Positions 52,938-62,464 of a stretch of 64,000 nucleotides of DNA are shown one piece after another. The position numbers were made by a program, and so were the translations under genes. The DNA lies in assembly GCA_038124645.1 (NCBI GenBank), contig JAYPCI010000001.1, forward strand, positions 62,001 through 126,000, in the 5' to 3' direction. Within the stretch, counting starts at the first letter, position 1, and each line of letters begins with the position of its first letter. Below the pieces are notes generated by a model. That model had not been told where the DNA came from. It worked only from the letters and a program-made list of their open reading frames with translations, and did no database searches. The DNA is from JAYPCI01 sp038124645 (lineage in GTDB: Bacteria > Pseudomonadota > Alphaproteobacteria > Pelagibacterales > Pelagibacteraceae).

Positions 52938-53942
52938 ATGAATTTAGCAATCGTTGGTGCAACAGGTAATGTTGGTAGAAAAACCATAGAAATTTTAGAA
53001 AAATCTAAAATGGCAATCAGCAATTTATACCTGGTTGCTTCAAAAAAAAGCGCTGGTACAAAAATAAAGTTTAAAGATAAAGAATTAATCGTGGAAGATT
53101 TAGAAAACTATGATTTTTCGAAAGCTAAAATCACTTTTTTTGCTGCTGGAAGTAAGATCGCGGCAGACTGGGCGCCAAAAGCAGCTAAACAAACTATTGT
53201 AATTGATAATTCTAAACATTTTAGAATGGAAAAAGATATTCCATTAGTTGTGGCTGAAGTTAATCCTGATCATTTAAATAATTATAAAACTAAAAATATT
53301 ATTGCCAATCCTAACTGCTCGACAATGCAGTTAATGGTAGTTTTAAAACCATTGCATGATAAATTTAAAGTAAAAAGAGTTATCGCTTCAACCTATCAGG
53401 CTGTTTCTGGAGCTGGCAAAGCATCAATGGATGAATTATTTTCACAAACTGATGCTGTGTTAAAAGGGAAAAAAGTAAATTCAAAAAATTTTACTAAACA
53501 AATTGCTTTCAATCTAATACCTCATATTGATACCTTTGTTGATGATGGATATACAAAAGAAGAATGGAAAATGATTCATGAAACTAAAAAAATTTTAGAT
53601 CCAAATATAGAGTTAACAGCCACATGTGTGAGAGTACCAGTGAAAACTTCACATTCAGAGTCGGTCAATATTGAATTTGAGAAAGACTGTCAGGTCGAAG
53701 AAGTTGTTAAAATATTAAAAACAGCTCCTGGATGCAAAGTCATCGATGAAAGAAAAGATGGAGGATATATTACACCATTAGAGGCTGAAGGTGATTATGC
53801 AACTTTTATTTCAAGAATTAGGAAAGATAACACTAATAAAAATTCTATAAATATGTGGATAGTTTCTGATAACTTACTAAAAGGAGCGGCATTAAATACT
53901 GTACAAATTGCAGAAACATTAGTGAAAAAATTTTCAATTTAG
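52938..53942 (+). CDS. asd: Aspartate-semialdehyde dehydrogenase
   Basis: The 334-residue enzyme reduces aspartyl phosphate for lysine, threonine and methionine synthesis. The NADP motif is VGATGNVGRKTIEIL. The nucleophile is Cys127 in NPNCSTMQL. STYQAVSGAGKASMDEL and VRVPVKTSHSESVNIEF also match. It is 5 nt after leuB, the normal alphaproteobacterial leuB-asd order, and feeds DapF nearby. Confidence 0.97.
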   Translation: MNLAIVGATGNVGRKTIEILEKSKMAISNLYLVASKKSAGTKIKFKDKELIVEDLENYDFSKAKITFFAAGSKIAADWAPKAAKQTIVIDNSKHFRMEKDIPLVVAEVNPDHLNNYKTKNIIANPNCSTMQLMVVLKPLHDKFKVKRVIASTYQAVSGAGKASMDELFSQTDAVLKGKKVNSKNFTKQIAFNLIPHIDTFVDDGYTKEEWKMIHETKKILDPNIELTATCVRVPVKTSHSESVNIEFEKDCQVEEVVKILKTAPGCKVIDERKDGGYITPLEAEGDYATFISRIRKDNTNKNSINMWIVSDNLLKGAALNTVQIAETLVKKFSI

Positions 53943-53954
53943 GTAAATTAAGTT

Positions 53955-54332
53955 ATGGAAAATAAAAATCCTTTATCGCCCCATTTGCAAATATATACGT
54001 GGCATATTTCATCATTGCTTTCTATCACTCACAGAATAACAGGCGTATTAAATGTTATTGGACTATTATTTGTGACTGTATGGTTGATCTTTTTAGGTTT
54101 AGGAGAAAATTTATTTACAAGTTTTTCAATTTTTCTTAATAGTTTTTTGGGTAAATTTATATTGCTTGGTTTTACGTGGTCAATTAGTTTCCATTTACTA
54201 TCAGGGCTTAGACATTTGATCTGGGATTTTGGTTATGGCTATGATTTAAAAACTTCGAAAATTACAGGCACCATAGTAGTTTTACTTTCTTTATTATTAA
54301 CAATTTTTATTTATTATTTGGGAGTTAATTAA
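53955..54332 (+). CDS. sdhC: Succinate dehydrogenase cytochrome b556 subunit
   Basis: The 125-residue protein has three membrane helices. Its N-terminal PLSPHLQIYTW and ISSLLSITHRITGVLN are typical, as is the heme-ligand region FHLLSGLRHLIWDFGYG. It anchors complex II and binds quinone. It overlaps sdhD by 1 nt. Confidence 0.95.
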   Translation: MENKNPLSPHLQIYTWHISSLLSITHRITGVLNVIGLLFVTVWLIFLGLGENLFTSFSIFLNSFLGKFILLGFTWSISFHLLSGLRHLIWDFGYGYDLKTSKITGTIVVLLSLLLTIFIYYLGVN

Positions 54333-54658
54333 TGAAAAACTCTGCAACAAAAAAATGGATTTTACAAAGAGTGACAGGAATCATTATCGCTCCAATAGTA
54401 GTTTGGTTTTTTGTTAAACTAAATAGCTTAAGAGTCTTAGGTTACAGCGAAAATGTTGCTTTTTTTTCTGATAAGTTATTTCTTATATTAACTGCTATTT
54501 TATTCTTTGGGGGATTTTTTCACCTTAAAATGGGTATAGCAGAAATTTTTGAAGATTATATCGGTGATGAAAAAGTAAAAAATGTCGCAAACACATTAGT
54601 ATTAATATCTAGTATAATAGTTCCATTAATTGTGATTAGTTTATTATTAAAATTATGA
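54332..54658 (+). CDS. sdhD: Succinate dehydrogenase membrane anchor subunit
   Basis: The 108-residue protein has three membrane helices. WILQRVTGIIIAPIVVWFF opens the first and HLKMGIAEIFEDYI, with the probable heme His, follows the second. It completes the complex II anchor with SdhC. The stop overlaps the sdhA ATG by 4 nt. Confidence 0.93.
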   Translation: MKNSATKKWILQRVTGIIIAPIVVWFFVKLNSLRVLGYSENVAFFSDKLFLILTAILFFGGFFHLKMGIAEIFEDYIGDEKVKNVANTLVLISSIIVPLIVISLLLKL

Positions 54659-56430
54659 GTTCATATAAAATTATAGATCATGAGTATGATGTTGTTGTCC
54701 TGGGTGCCGGTGGATCGGGATTAAGAGCAGCAGTTGGTTTGTCAGAGGCAGGTTTAAAAACTGCATGTATATCAAAAGTGTTTCCAACTAGGAGTCATAC
54801 ATCCGCTGCGCAGGGTGGAATTTCAGCAGCCTTAGGTAACATGTGCGAAGACGATTGGCGTTGGCATATGTACGATACAGTAAAAGGTTCGGATTGGTTG
54901 GGTGATCAGGACGCGATAGAATATTTATGTAAAGAAGCTCCGAAGGCTGTGATTGAATTAGAGAGATATGGTGTGCCTTTTAGTCGAACGGAGGATGGCA
55001 AAATTTATCAAAGAGCCTTTGGTGGTATGACTAAAGATTATGGCAATGGCACAGTACAAAGAACATGTGCAGCAGCAGATAGAACGGGTCACGCGATACT
55101 TCATACTTTGTACGGACAAGCTCTAAAACATAATACAGAGTTTTTTATTGAATACTTTGCTTTAGATCTTTTGATGCAGGATGGTCAGTGTAAGGGTTTA
55201 ATTGCTTGGAATTTGAATGATGGAACTTTACATCGCTTTAAAGCACACATAACAATTTTAGCAACGGGTGGTTATGGTAAAATATATTATACTGCAACTT
55301 CAGCACATACCTGTACAGGTGATGGTAATGGTATGGTCTTAAGAGCTGGCTTGCCTTTACAAGATATGGAATTTGTGCAGTTTCATCCAACAGGTATTTA
55401 TGGTCATGGATGTTTAATCTCTGAAGGAGTTCGAGGAGAAGGCGGTTATTTATTAAACTCAAAAGGTGAAAGATTTATGGAACGATATGCTCCTAAAGCC
55501 AAAGATTTAGCTTCGAGAGATGTAGTAAGTCGTTCGATTGCTGTTGAAATTAACGAAGGCAGAGGAGTTGGTAAAGAAAAAGATCATATGCATTTACAAT
55601 TAAGTCATATTGATCCAAAAATAATTGAGCAAAGATTACCTGGTATATCAGAGTCTGCTAGAGCCTTTGCTAACGTTGATGTTACCAAAGATCCAATCCC
55701 AGTTGTGCCAACAGTGCATTACAATATGGGCGGAATACCAACCAATTATAAAGCAGAGGTTTTAACTCTCAATGGAGGAGATAAAGTTGTGCCAGGATTA
55801 ATGGCTATCGGAGAAGCTGCCTGCGTTTCAGTTCATGGAGCTAATAGATTAGGCTCTAACTCTTTAATTGATTTAGTGGTTTTTGGAAAAGCCGCAGCAA
55901 ACCGAGCAGCAGAATTAGTAAAACCTAACACACCTCATAGCGAGATTAATAAATCTGAAACCGAAAAATGTTTAGATCGTTTCGATAAGATAAGAAATGC
56001 TAATGGAGATACAAAAGTTTCTGAACTTAGAATTTCTATGCAGAAGACTATGCAATCTAAATGTGCGGTTTTTAGAACAGAGAAGACATTAAAAGAAGGC
56101 ATGGCTGAAGTTCGAAAACCACTTGAAGGTATGAGCGATATGAATTTAGCTGACAAATCTCTGATATTTAATACTGATTTGGTAGAAGCATTAGAGTTCT
56201 CTAACTTAATAGGGCAAGCTATGACAACAATTGACTCTGCTTATCATAGAAAAGAGAGCAGAGGAGCGCATGCAAGAGAAGATTTTTCAAAACGTGATGA
56301 TGATAACTTTATGAAACATACTTTAGCTTGGCAAAACGGTAATCAGGTAGAGGTGAAGTATAGGGACGTGCATTCAAAAACTTTAACGACTGATGTACAA
56401 TATTTTCCACCACAAGAAAGAGTGTATTAA
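54655..56430 (+). CDS. sdhA: Succinate dehydrogenase flavoprotein subunit
   Basis: The 591-residue subunit oxidises succinate to fumarate. FAD binding: VVLGAGGSGLRAAVG, and RSHTSAAQGGISAALGN with the His that links FAD. QFHPTGIYGHGCLISEGVRGE, HYNMGGIPTNY and GEAACVSVHGANRLGSNSL line the active site. The length is standard. The gene overlaps sdhD by 4 nt and sdhB by 1 nt. Confidence 0.98.
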   Translation: MSSYKIIDHEYDVVVLGAGGSGLRAAVGLSEAGLKTACISKVFPTRSHTSAAQGGISAALGNMCEDDWRWHMYDTVKGSDWLGDQDAIEYLCKEAPKAVIELERYGVPFSRTEDGKIYQRAFGGMTKDYGNGTVQRTCAAADRTGHAILHTLYGQALKHNTEFFIEYFALDLLMQDGQCKGLIAWNLNDGTLHRFKAHITILATGGYGKIYYTATSAHTCTGDGNGMVLRAGLPLQDMEFVQFHPTGIYGHGCLISEGVRGEGGYLLNSKGERFMERYAPKAKDLASRDVVSRSIAVEINEGRGVGKEKDHMHLQLSHIDPKIIEQRLPGISESARAFANVDVTKDPIPVVPTVHYNMGGIPTNYKAEVLTLNGGDKVVPGLMAIGEAACVSVHGANRLGSNSLIDLVVFGKAAANRAAELVKPNTPHSEINKSETEKCLDRFDKIRNANGDTKVSELRISMQKTMQSKCAVFRTEKTLKEGMAEVRKPLEGMSDMNLADKSLIFNTDLVEALEFSNLIGQAMTTIDSAYHRKESRGAHAREDFSKRDDDNFMKHTLAWQNGNQVEVKYRDVHSKTLTTDVQYFPPQERVY

Positions 56431-57203
56431 TGGTTCAATTTAATTTGCCAGAAAACTCCAAAATATTAAAGGGCAAATATCATAAAGATATAACCGGTTC
56501 AGCAAATATCAAAAAAGTTCATGTTTATAGATGGAATCCTGCTGATGGGCAAAATCCAAGAGTAGACACATTTGAGGTAGATATGGATAATTGTGGACCA
56601 AAAGTTTTAGATGTTTTATTTAAAATTAAAAATGAAATTGATCCTTCTTTAGCATTTAGAAGATCTTGTGGTCACGGGGTGTGTGGATCATGCGCGATGA
56701 ATGTTAATGGAAAGAATACTCTTACTTGTCTGAAGTCTCATTTAGACTCCTCAGGTGATCTAAATATTTATCCATTGCCTCATTTAAAGGTATTGAAAGA
56801 TTTAATTGGTGATTTAAGCACCCTCTATAGACAGTATGAGTCCATTCAACCTTGGTTAAAAAATAAATCAAAAGATGGAACACACGAAATTTTACAATCT
56901 CAAAAAGATCGATCTAAATTAGATGGATATTATGAATGTATATTGTGCGCTTGTTGTTCAACTTCTTGCCCAAGTTATTGGTGGAATGGAGAAAAATATT
57001 TAGGTCCAGCTGTATTGCTGCAAGCTTACAGATGGATTGTTGACAGTAGAGACGAGGAACGTAAAGAACGATTAAAAAAAGTTGCTGATGAATTAAAACT
57101 CTATAGATGTCACACTATTATGAATTGTGCTAATGCTTGCCCTAAAGATCTTAATCCCGCTAAAGCAATCGGTGAGATTAAAAAAATGCTTGCAACCAGT
57201 TAG
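56430..57203 (+). CDS. sdhB: Succinate dehydrogenase iron-sulfur subunit
   Basis: The 257-residue subunit has the 2Fe-2S domain RSCGHGVCGSCAMNVNGKN with a further Cys in LTCL. The 4Fe-4S and 3Fe-4S motifs are CILCACCSTSCPSYWW and CHTIMNCANACPKDLNP. It carries electrons from SdhA to the SdhCD quinone site. It ends 25 nt before mmsA. Confidence 0.98.
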   Translation: MVQFNLPENSKILKGKYHKDITGSANIKKVHVYRWNPADGQNPRVDTFEVDMDNCGPKVLDVLFKIKNEIDPSLAFRRSCGHGVCGSCAMNVNGKNTLTCLKSHLDSSGDLNIYPLPHLKVLKDLIGDLSTLYRQYESIQPWLKNKSKDGTHEILQSQKDRSKLDGYYECILCACCSTSCPSYWWNGEKYLGPAVLLQAYRWIVDSRDEERKERLKKVADELKLYRCHTIMNCANACPKDLNPAKAIGEIKKMLATS

Positions 57204-57228
57204 TTAAGTTTTAAATTAACACCATAAT

Positions 57229-58722
57229 ATGAATTTGATAAAACACTTTATTAACGGAAAACTTGATTCTGGGAATTCTAAAAAAACAGGAAAAGTTTTC
57301 AATCCCGCAACAGGAGAACAATCTGCAGAAGTAATTCTAGCTTCAAAAGTAGACCTAAACAGATCCGTTGTAGTTGCTAAGAATGCTTTTTTAGAATGGT
57401 CTGCTAAACCACCCCTTCAAAGAGCACGAGTTTTATTTAAATTTAAAGAGTTAATAGAAAAAAATTCAGATGAACTAACCAAAATAATAGTATCTGAACA
57501 CGGAAAAGTTTATGATGATGCTAAAGGTTCGCTTACTAGAGGGCTAGAAGTAGTTGAATTCGCGTGTGGCATCCCACACCTTTTAAAAGGTGAATTTACT
57601 GAAAACGTTGGAACAGATGTTGATAGCTGGTCAATGCGACAGCCTTTAGGTGTTTGTGCAGGTATAACTCCATTTAATTTTCCTGCCATGGTTCCCATGT
57701 GGATGTTTCCAGTTGCAATCGCGTGTGGAAATACTTTTATTTTAAAGCCCTCAGAAAAAGATCCTTCATGCTCAATTAAATTAGCAGAACTTTTTCAAGA
57801 AGCCGGTTTACCATCTGGTGTTTTGAATGTTGTTAATGGCGATAAGGAAGTTGTAGATGCAATTATTGAAAACAAAGATGTGGCAGCTGTAAGTTTTGTT
57901 GGCTCAACCCCTATTGCAAAATATATTTACGAAAATTGTGCAAAAAATGAAAAAAGAGTTCAAGCGTTGGGCGGTGCTAAAAATCACTGTGTTGTAATGC
58001 CTGACTGCGATTTAGATCAAGCCGTCAACGGTTTAATGGGTGCAGCCTATGGTTCAGCAGGAGAAAGATGTATGGCTCAATCTGTTGCTGTCGCGGTTGG
58101 TGGCATCGGGGATAAATTAGTCGATGCATTAGCTAAAAAAGTTGAAGTACTTAAGGTTGGACCAGGTATGGATAAAAAATCTGAAATGGGTCCACTAGTT
58201 ACAAAAGAACATTTAAATAAAGTCAAAGGTTATGTTGATCTTGGAGTTAAAGAAGGTGCAAAACTTGTTGTTGATGGAAGAAATATAAAATTACAAGGCT
58301 ACGAAAACGGATATTATCTCGGCGGATGTTTATTTGATCACGTCAAAGAAAATATGAGAATTTATAAAGAAGAAATATTTGGACCTGTGCTTTCTGTTGT
58401 CAGAGCAAAAAACTTTGAAGAAGCCTTATCTTTAGTTAATGATCATGAGTTTGGTAACGGTGTAGCTATATTTACTAGAGACGGCGATACTGCTAGAAAT
58501 TTTTCAACTAAGGCAAAAATCGGCATGGTTGGAGTCAATATTCCTATTCCAGTTCCAATGGCTTTCCACAGTTTTGGAGGTTGGAAAAGATCTTTATTTG
58601 GAGATCAGCATATGCATGGTCCAGAGGGTGTAAGATTTTATACCAAGTTAAAAACAATTACTTCTAGGTGGCCATCTGGTATAAGGTCTAATCCGGAATT
58701 TATAATGCCAACAATGAAATAA
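57229..58722 (+). CDS. mmsA: Methylmalonate-semialdehyde dehydrogenase (CoA-acylating)
   Basis: The 497-residue ALDH-fold enzyme has the catalytic Cys281 in GSAGERCMAQ. In place of the usual LELGGK glutamate motif it has QALGGAKNH, the mark of the CoA-acylating MmsA branch. PFNFPAMVPMWMFPVAIACGN and GGWKRSLFGDQHMHG agree. It makes propionyl- or acetyl-CoA from methylmalonate or malonate semialdehyde in valine, inositol or beta-alanine breakdown. Its place between sdhB and mdh links that to the TCA cycle. It overlaps mdh by 1 nt. Confidence 0.95.
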   Translation: MNLIKHFINGKLDSGNSKKTGKVFNPATGEQSAEVILASKVDLNRSVVVAKNAFLEWSAKPPLQRARVLFKFKELIEKNSDELTKIIVSEHGKVYDDAKGSLTRGLEVVEFACGIPHLLKGEFTENVGTDVDSWSMRQPLGVCAGITPFNFPAMVPMWMFPVAIACGNTFILKPSEKDPSCSIKLAELFQEAGLPSGVLNVVNGDKEVVDAIIENKDVAAVSFVGSTPIAKYIYENCAKNEKRVQALGGAKNHCVVMPDCDLDQAVNGLMGAAYGSAGERCMAQSVAVAVGGIGDKLVDALAKKVEVLKVGPGMDKKSEMGPLVTKEHLNKVKGYVDLGVKEGAKLVVDGRNIKLQGYENGYYLGGCLFDHVKENMRIYKEEIFGPVLSVVRAKNFEEALSLVNDHEFGNGVAIFTRDGDTARNFSTKAKIGMVGVNIPIPVPMAFHSFGGWKRSLFGDQHMHGPEGVRFYTKLKTITSRWPSGIRSNPEFIMPTMK

Positions 58723-59681
58723 TGATGAAAAAAATATCTTTAATAGGAGCTGGACAAATTGGAGGAACTTTAGCTCATTTAGCTGCTTTAAAAGAATTAG
58801 GCAACATTGTTCTTTTTGATGTGGCAGAAGGATTAGCAAAAGGTAAGGCACTAGATATTGCTCAATCAGCTGGTGTTAGCGGTTTTAATGTAAGTATAAC
58901 TGGAACTAATAATTATGATGATACAGCAAATTCTGATGTCATAATTATCACCGCTGGAGTGCCCAGAAAACCTGGGATGACAAGGGATGATTTATTAGGA
59001 ACCAATTTAAAAATTATTAAACAAGTGTCAGATGGAATTAAAGCAAGTTCTCCTAATGCATTTGTCATCTGTATTACGAATCCGCTGGATATTATCGTGA
59101 TGGCTTTACAACAATACTCAGGTTTACCAAAAAATAAAGTAGTTGGGATGGCAGGTATACTTGACTCATCAAGATATAAATATTTTTTATCACAAGAATT
59201 AAATGTAAATATTAATGATATAAAATGTATGGTTTTGGGGGGACATGGAGATACCATGGTGCCAATTTTAAAAAGTACAAAAATAGGAAAAGACTCATTA
59301 ATTGATCTTGTTAATAAAAATAAAATATCTCAAGAAAAAGTAAATGAAATAGTTTTAAGAACGAGAAATGGAGGAGCTGAGATTGTTAAGCATCTTAAAA
59401 CCGGTTCAGCTTTTTACGCGCCTGCAGCTTCAGGCATTGAAATGGCAGAGTCTTATCTAAAAGATTTAAAAAAAGAATTACCTTGTGCCGCATATTTGTC
59501 CGGTGAGTATGGTGTAGATAATTTATATGCGGGTGTGCCTGTTATAATAGGTAAATCCGGTGTAGAAAAAATTGTAGAGATGCAACTAGATAATGAGGAG
59601 AAAAATAATTTCGATATCTCAATCAAAGCAGTCAAAGAACTTTTGGTGGCGGCAAAAAAAATTGATAGTTCTCTTAAATAG
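58722..59681 (+). CDS. mdh: Malate dehydrogenase
   Basis: The 319-residue enzyme belongs to the LDH-like MDH group. It has SLIGAGQIGGTLAHLAA, the substrate-binding GVPRKPGMTRDDLLGTN with Arg residues typical of MDH, and the catalytic His in VLGGHGDTMVP. It oxidises malate to oxaloacetate. Two adjacent ATGs occur at the start; the first overlaps the mmsA stop. The stop overlaps the GTG start of the following membrane-protein gene. Confidence 0.97.
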   Translation: MMKKISLIGAGQIGGTLAHLAALKELGNIVLFDVAEGLAKGKALDIAQSAGVSGFNVSITGTNNYDDTANSDVIIITAGVPRKPGMTRDDLLGTNLKIIKQVSDGIKASSPNAFVICITNPLDIIVMALQQYSGLPKNKVVGMAGILDSSRYKYFLSQELNVNINDIKCMVLGGHGDTMVPILKSTKIGKDSLIDLVNKNKISQEKVNEIVLRTRNGGAEIVKHLKTGSAFYAPAASGIEMAESYLKDLKKELPCAAYLSGEYGVDNLYAGVPVIIGKSGVEKIVEMQLDNEEKNNFDISIKAVKELLVAAKKIDSSLK

Positions 59682-61270
59682 TGCATCAAAAAAATTTATC
59701 AGTTGAGTCTTTTAAAAAAAATTTTCTAATATTAATTCTTTTATTATATTCTTTTTTAATTAATCAGTATTTTGGTTATATTGGTGTATTTCCGACAGAT
59801 AGTTTTGCTTTTTTTGATAGAGCGTATGGAATTTTACTCGGCGAATATCCATTCCAAGATTACTGGACCGTCTCTGGCATCACAATTGATTTTTTGCAAT
59901 CAATAATATTTTTTATATTCGGTGTTAGCTGGACTAGTTATTTATTGCATTCCTCACTATTAAATTTAATTTTTGTATATTTTAATTTTAAGTTTTTTGA
60001 GAAATTAAATTTGAACTTTTTATCAAATTATTTCTTATGTTTATGTATTGCCACTTTATCTTATAGCGTTTCAGGAAGCCCATTCGTTGACCAACATGCA
60101 GTTTTTTTATCGATAATAGGAATGTATTTAATTATTTGGTTTACACAAAACGGCTTTAGAAAAAATTTATTTTTTGGAATATTCTTTTTTATATTAGCCT
60201 TTTTTTCGAAACAAGTACCTACCACTTACATTATTCTAGTGACATTTATGTATTTATTTTTATTTTTCTATCAAAAATCTTTTGAAGGTTTATCTAATTT
60301 TTTAATTATTACATTGATTTATTTATTTGTTATTTTGTCATTAATTAGTTTTGTATTATTCTTTTTTTTAAAATTAAATTTTAGTGATTTTTGGATACAG
60401 TATATCTTGCACCCTATTTCAATAGGCGAAAATAGGTTTGATAATATTAATTTTTCACTAGATAATTTATTTTTAAGTTACAAATTTTTTCACTTTTTTA
60501 ATTTAATTCTTTTATATTTTTGTGTTAAAAATAATTTAACTAAGAAATATAATAATTTAAATTTAATTAATTTTACTATATTAGCACTAAGTATTATTTT
60601 ATTATTTCATCAGATCGTTACTAAGAATCAAATCTTTATTTATTTTATACTTTTCATTGTCTCAGGATTGATTTTAGTTAATAATCAAAATTTTAAAGGT
60701 AGTTTTAAATATTTTTTATTAATATTCTTTATTTTTTTAAATGTTGGATTAACTATTAAATATCATTACAGATATAATATAGATAGAAAGTTTCTTGATT
60801 TTAATAATTTCAATCACCAAAATCTTTTAAAAGGATCTGCCATAGACAACCATTTGAAAGGATTGAAATGGATTACACCAGACATATCTTCGATGGCAGC
60901 CAATACTGATAGAGTTAATCAAATTAAATTAACCAAAGATTATTTATTGAAGAATAATAACGTAATGCTTGTTAGCAATTACTCATTTTTTTCAGTCATT
61001 AACCAGAAAAAAACCCATTCACCTATAAGGTATGCAGTATTTGATAACACTTCTTTTCCTCTGGGAAATAGTAAATTTTCGAGCAAATTTAAGGAGTTTT
61101 TAATAAAAAATATAAAGAAAAAAAACGTTGAAAGTATTTTAACATTTATGATTGATGATAATCGAGTTATTAGAGAATACCTCGAGGATGATTGCTATAC
61201 AATTAACAAAATAAATGAACAAGTAATTAATTATAAATTAAATTTTAATTGTGACAATTTGAAAAATTGA
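59681..61270 (+). CDS. GT-C-like multi-pass membrane protein, function unknown
   Basis: The 529-residue protein has about ten membrane helices in residues 15-370 and a soluble C-terminal part of about 150 residues. The first loop reads GVFPTDSFAFFDRAYGILLG and then EYPFQDYWTVSG, an acidic DS.AFFDRA/PFQDYW pattern like the first external loop of GT-C glycosyltransferases that use lipid-linked sugars. I infer a sugar or lipid transferase for the envelope, not proven. The start is GTG overlapping the mdh stop by 1 nt. The gene is richer in A+T, Phe, Leu and Ile than its neighbours and interrupts mdh-sucCD. Confidence 0.75.
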   Translation: MHQKNLSVESFKKNFLILILLLYSFLINQYFGYIGVFPTDSFAFFDRAYGILLGEYPFQDYWTVSGITIDFLQSIIFFIFGVSWTSYLLHSSLLNLIFVYFNFKFFEKLNLNFLSNYFLCLCIATLSYSVSGSPFVDQHAVFLSIIGMYLIIWFTQNGFRKNLFFGIFFFILAFFSKQVPTTYIILVTFMYLFLFFYQKSFEGLSNFLIITLIYLFVILSLISFVLFFFLKLNFSDFWIQYILHPISIGENRFDNINFSLDNLFLSYKFFHFFNLILLYFCVKNNLTKKYNNLNLINFTILALSIILLFHQIVTKNQIFIYFILFIVSGLILVNNQNFKGSFKYFLLIFFIFLNVGLTIKYHYRYNIDRKFLDFNNFNHQNLLKGSAIDNHLKGLKWITPDISSMAANTDRVNQIKLTKDYLLKNNNVMLVSNYSFFSVINQKKTHSPIRYAVFDNTSFPLGNSKFSSKFKEFLIKNIKKKNVESILTFMIDDNRVIREYLEDDCYTINKINEQVINYKLNFNCDNLKN

Positions 61271-61301
61271 TTACTATAAGATTTTAAATATTTTCATTTC
61301 A

Positions 61302-62462
61302 ATGAATATTCATGAACATCAAGCCAAAGAAATTCTTAAAGAGTTCGGTGCTCCTGTTTCAAATGGTGTAGTCATACATCATCTCGATGAAATTAAAAAA
61401 AAGATTGATCAATTAAAAACAGACACTTATGTGGTGAAAGCACAAATTCACGCAGGTGGCAGAGGTAAGGGTGGTGGTGTAAAGCTTGTAAAAGGGTTGG
61501 CAAGTTTGGACTTCGAAGCAAAAAAGATGATGGGTATGCAATTGATTACACATCAAACAGGGCCTGAAGGTAAAGAGGTAAAAAGAATTTACATCGAAGA
61601 AGCATCAGAAATTAAAAAGGAATTTTATTTGTCTTGTCTTGTTGATAGAGCGACATCATCTATAGCATTTATTTCATCAGACCAAGGGGGTATGGATATT
61701 GAAAAAGTTGCTGAGAAAACACCAGAAAAAATTATAACAACAAAAATAGATCCTGCTGGAGGTCTTAACCAAAAATCAATAAATGAAATTCTTAACCCTT
61801 ATAAACTTAATAAAACGCAAACAGTTGAAGCCAGCAAAGTAATTAACGCTCTTTACAGAATTATAATAGAAAAAGACGCAGGTTTGGTTGAAATAAATCC
61901 ACTAATTTTAACTAATGATGAACGAATAATATGTTTGGATGCTAAAATGAATTTTGATGATAACGCTTTATTTAGACATCCTGAAATACTCAAGCTAAGA
62001 GATTTAAATGAAGAAGACCCTTCCGAGATAGAAGCAAGCAAACATGATTTGGCATATATAAAATTAAATGGAAGTATTGGATGTATGGTGAATGGAGCAG
62101 GCTTAGCCATGGCTACGATGGACATTATAAAACTTTATGGTTCAGAACCGGCTAATTTTTTAGACGTGGGTGGTGGAGCTTCAAAAGAAAAAGTATCAGC
62201 TGCTTTTAAAATAATTTTATCAGATCCTAATGTGAAGGGTATTCTGATAAATATTTTTGGTGGAATCATGAGATGTGATGTTTTAGCCCAAGGCGTTGTT
62301 GATGCTGCACAAGAGAGTAAAATTAATGTTCCTTTAGTTGTGAGGTTGGCTGGAACTAATTTTAAGGAGGGACAAGAAATATTAAATAATTCAAATTTGA
62401 AAATATTGTCAGCTACAGATCTTAATGATGCAGCTAAAAAGATTGTAGAGGCGATTAAATAA
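61302..62462 (+). CDS. sucC: Succinyl-CoA synthetase beta subunit
   Basis: The 386-residue ATP-grasp subunit starts MNIHEHQAKEILKEFGAPV and has VVKAQIHAGGRGKGGGVKL, EINPLILT, NGAGLAMATMDIIKLYG and INIFGGIMRCDVLAQGVV. With SucD it makes succinate and ATP or GTP from succinyl-CoA. It is separated from sucD by 2 nt. Confidence 0.98.
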   Translation: MNIHEHQAKEILKEFGAPVSNGVVIHHLDEIKKKIDQLKTDTYVVKAQIHAGGRGKGGGVKLVKGLASLDFEAKKMMGMQLITHQTGPEGKEVKRIYIEEASEIKKEFYLSCLVDRATSSIAFISSDQGGMDIEKVAEKTPEKIITTKIDPAGGLNQKSINEILNPYKLNKTQTVEASKVINALYRIIIEKDAGLVEINPLILTNDERIICLDAKMNFDDNALFRHPEILKLRDLNEEDPSEIEASKHDLAYIKLNGSIGCMVNGAGLAMATMDIIKLYGSEPANFLDVGGGASKEKVSAAFKIILSDPNVKGILINIFGGIMRCDVLAQGVVDAAQESKINVPLVVRLAGTNFKEGQEILNNSNLKILSATDLNDAAKKIVEAIK

Positions 62463-62464
62463 TT

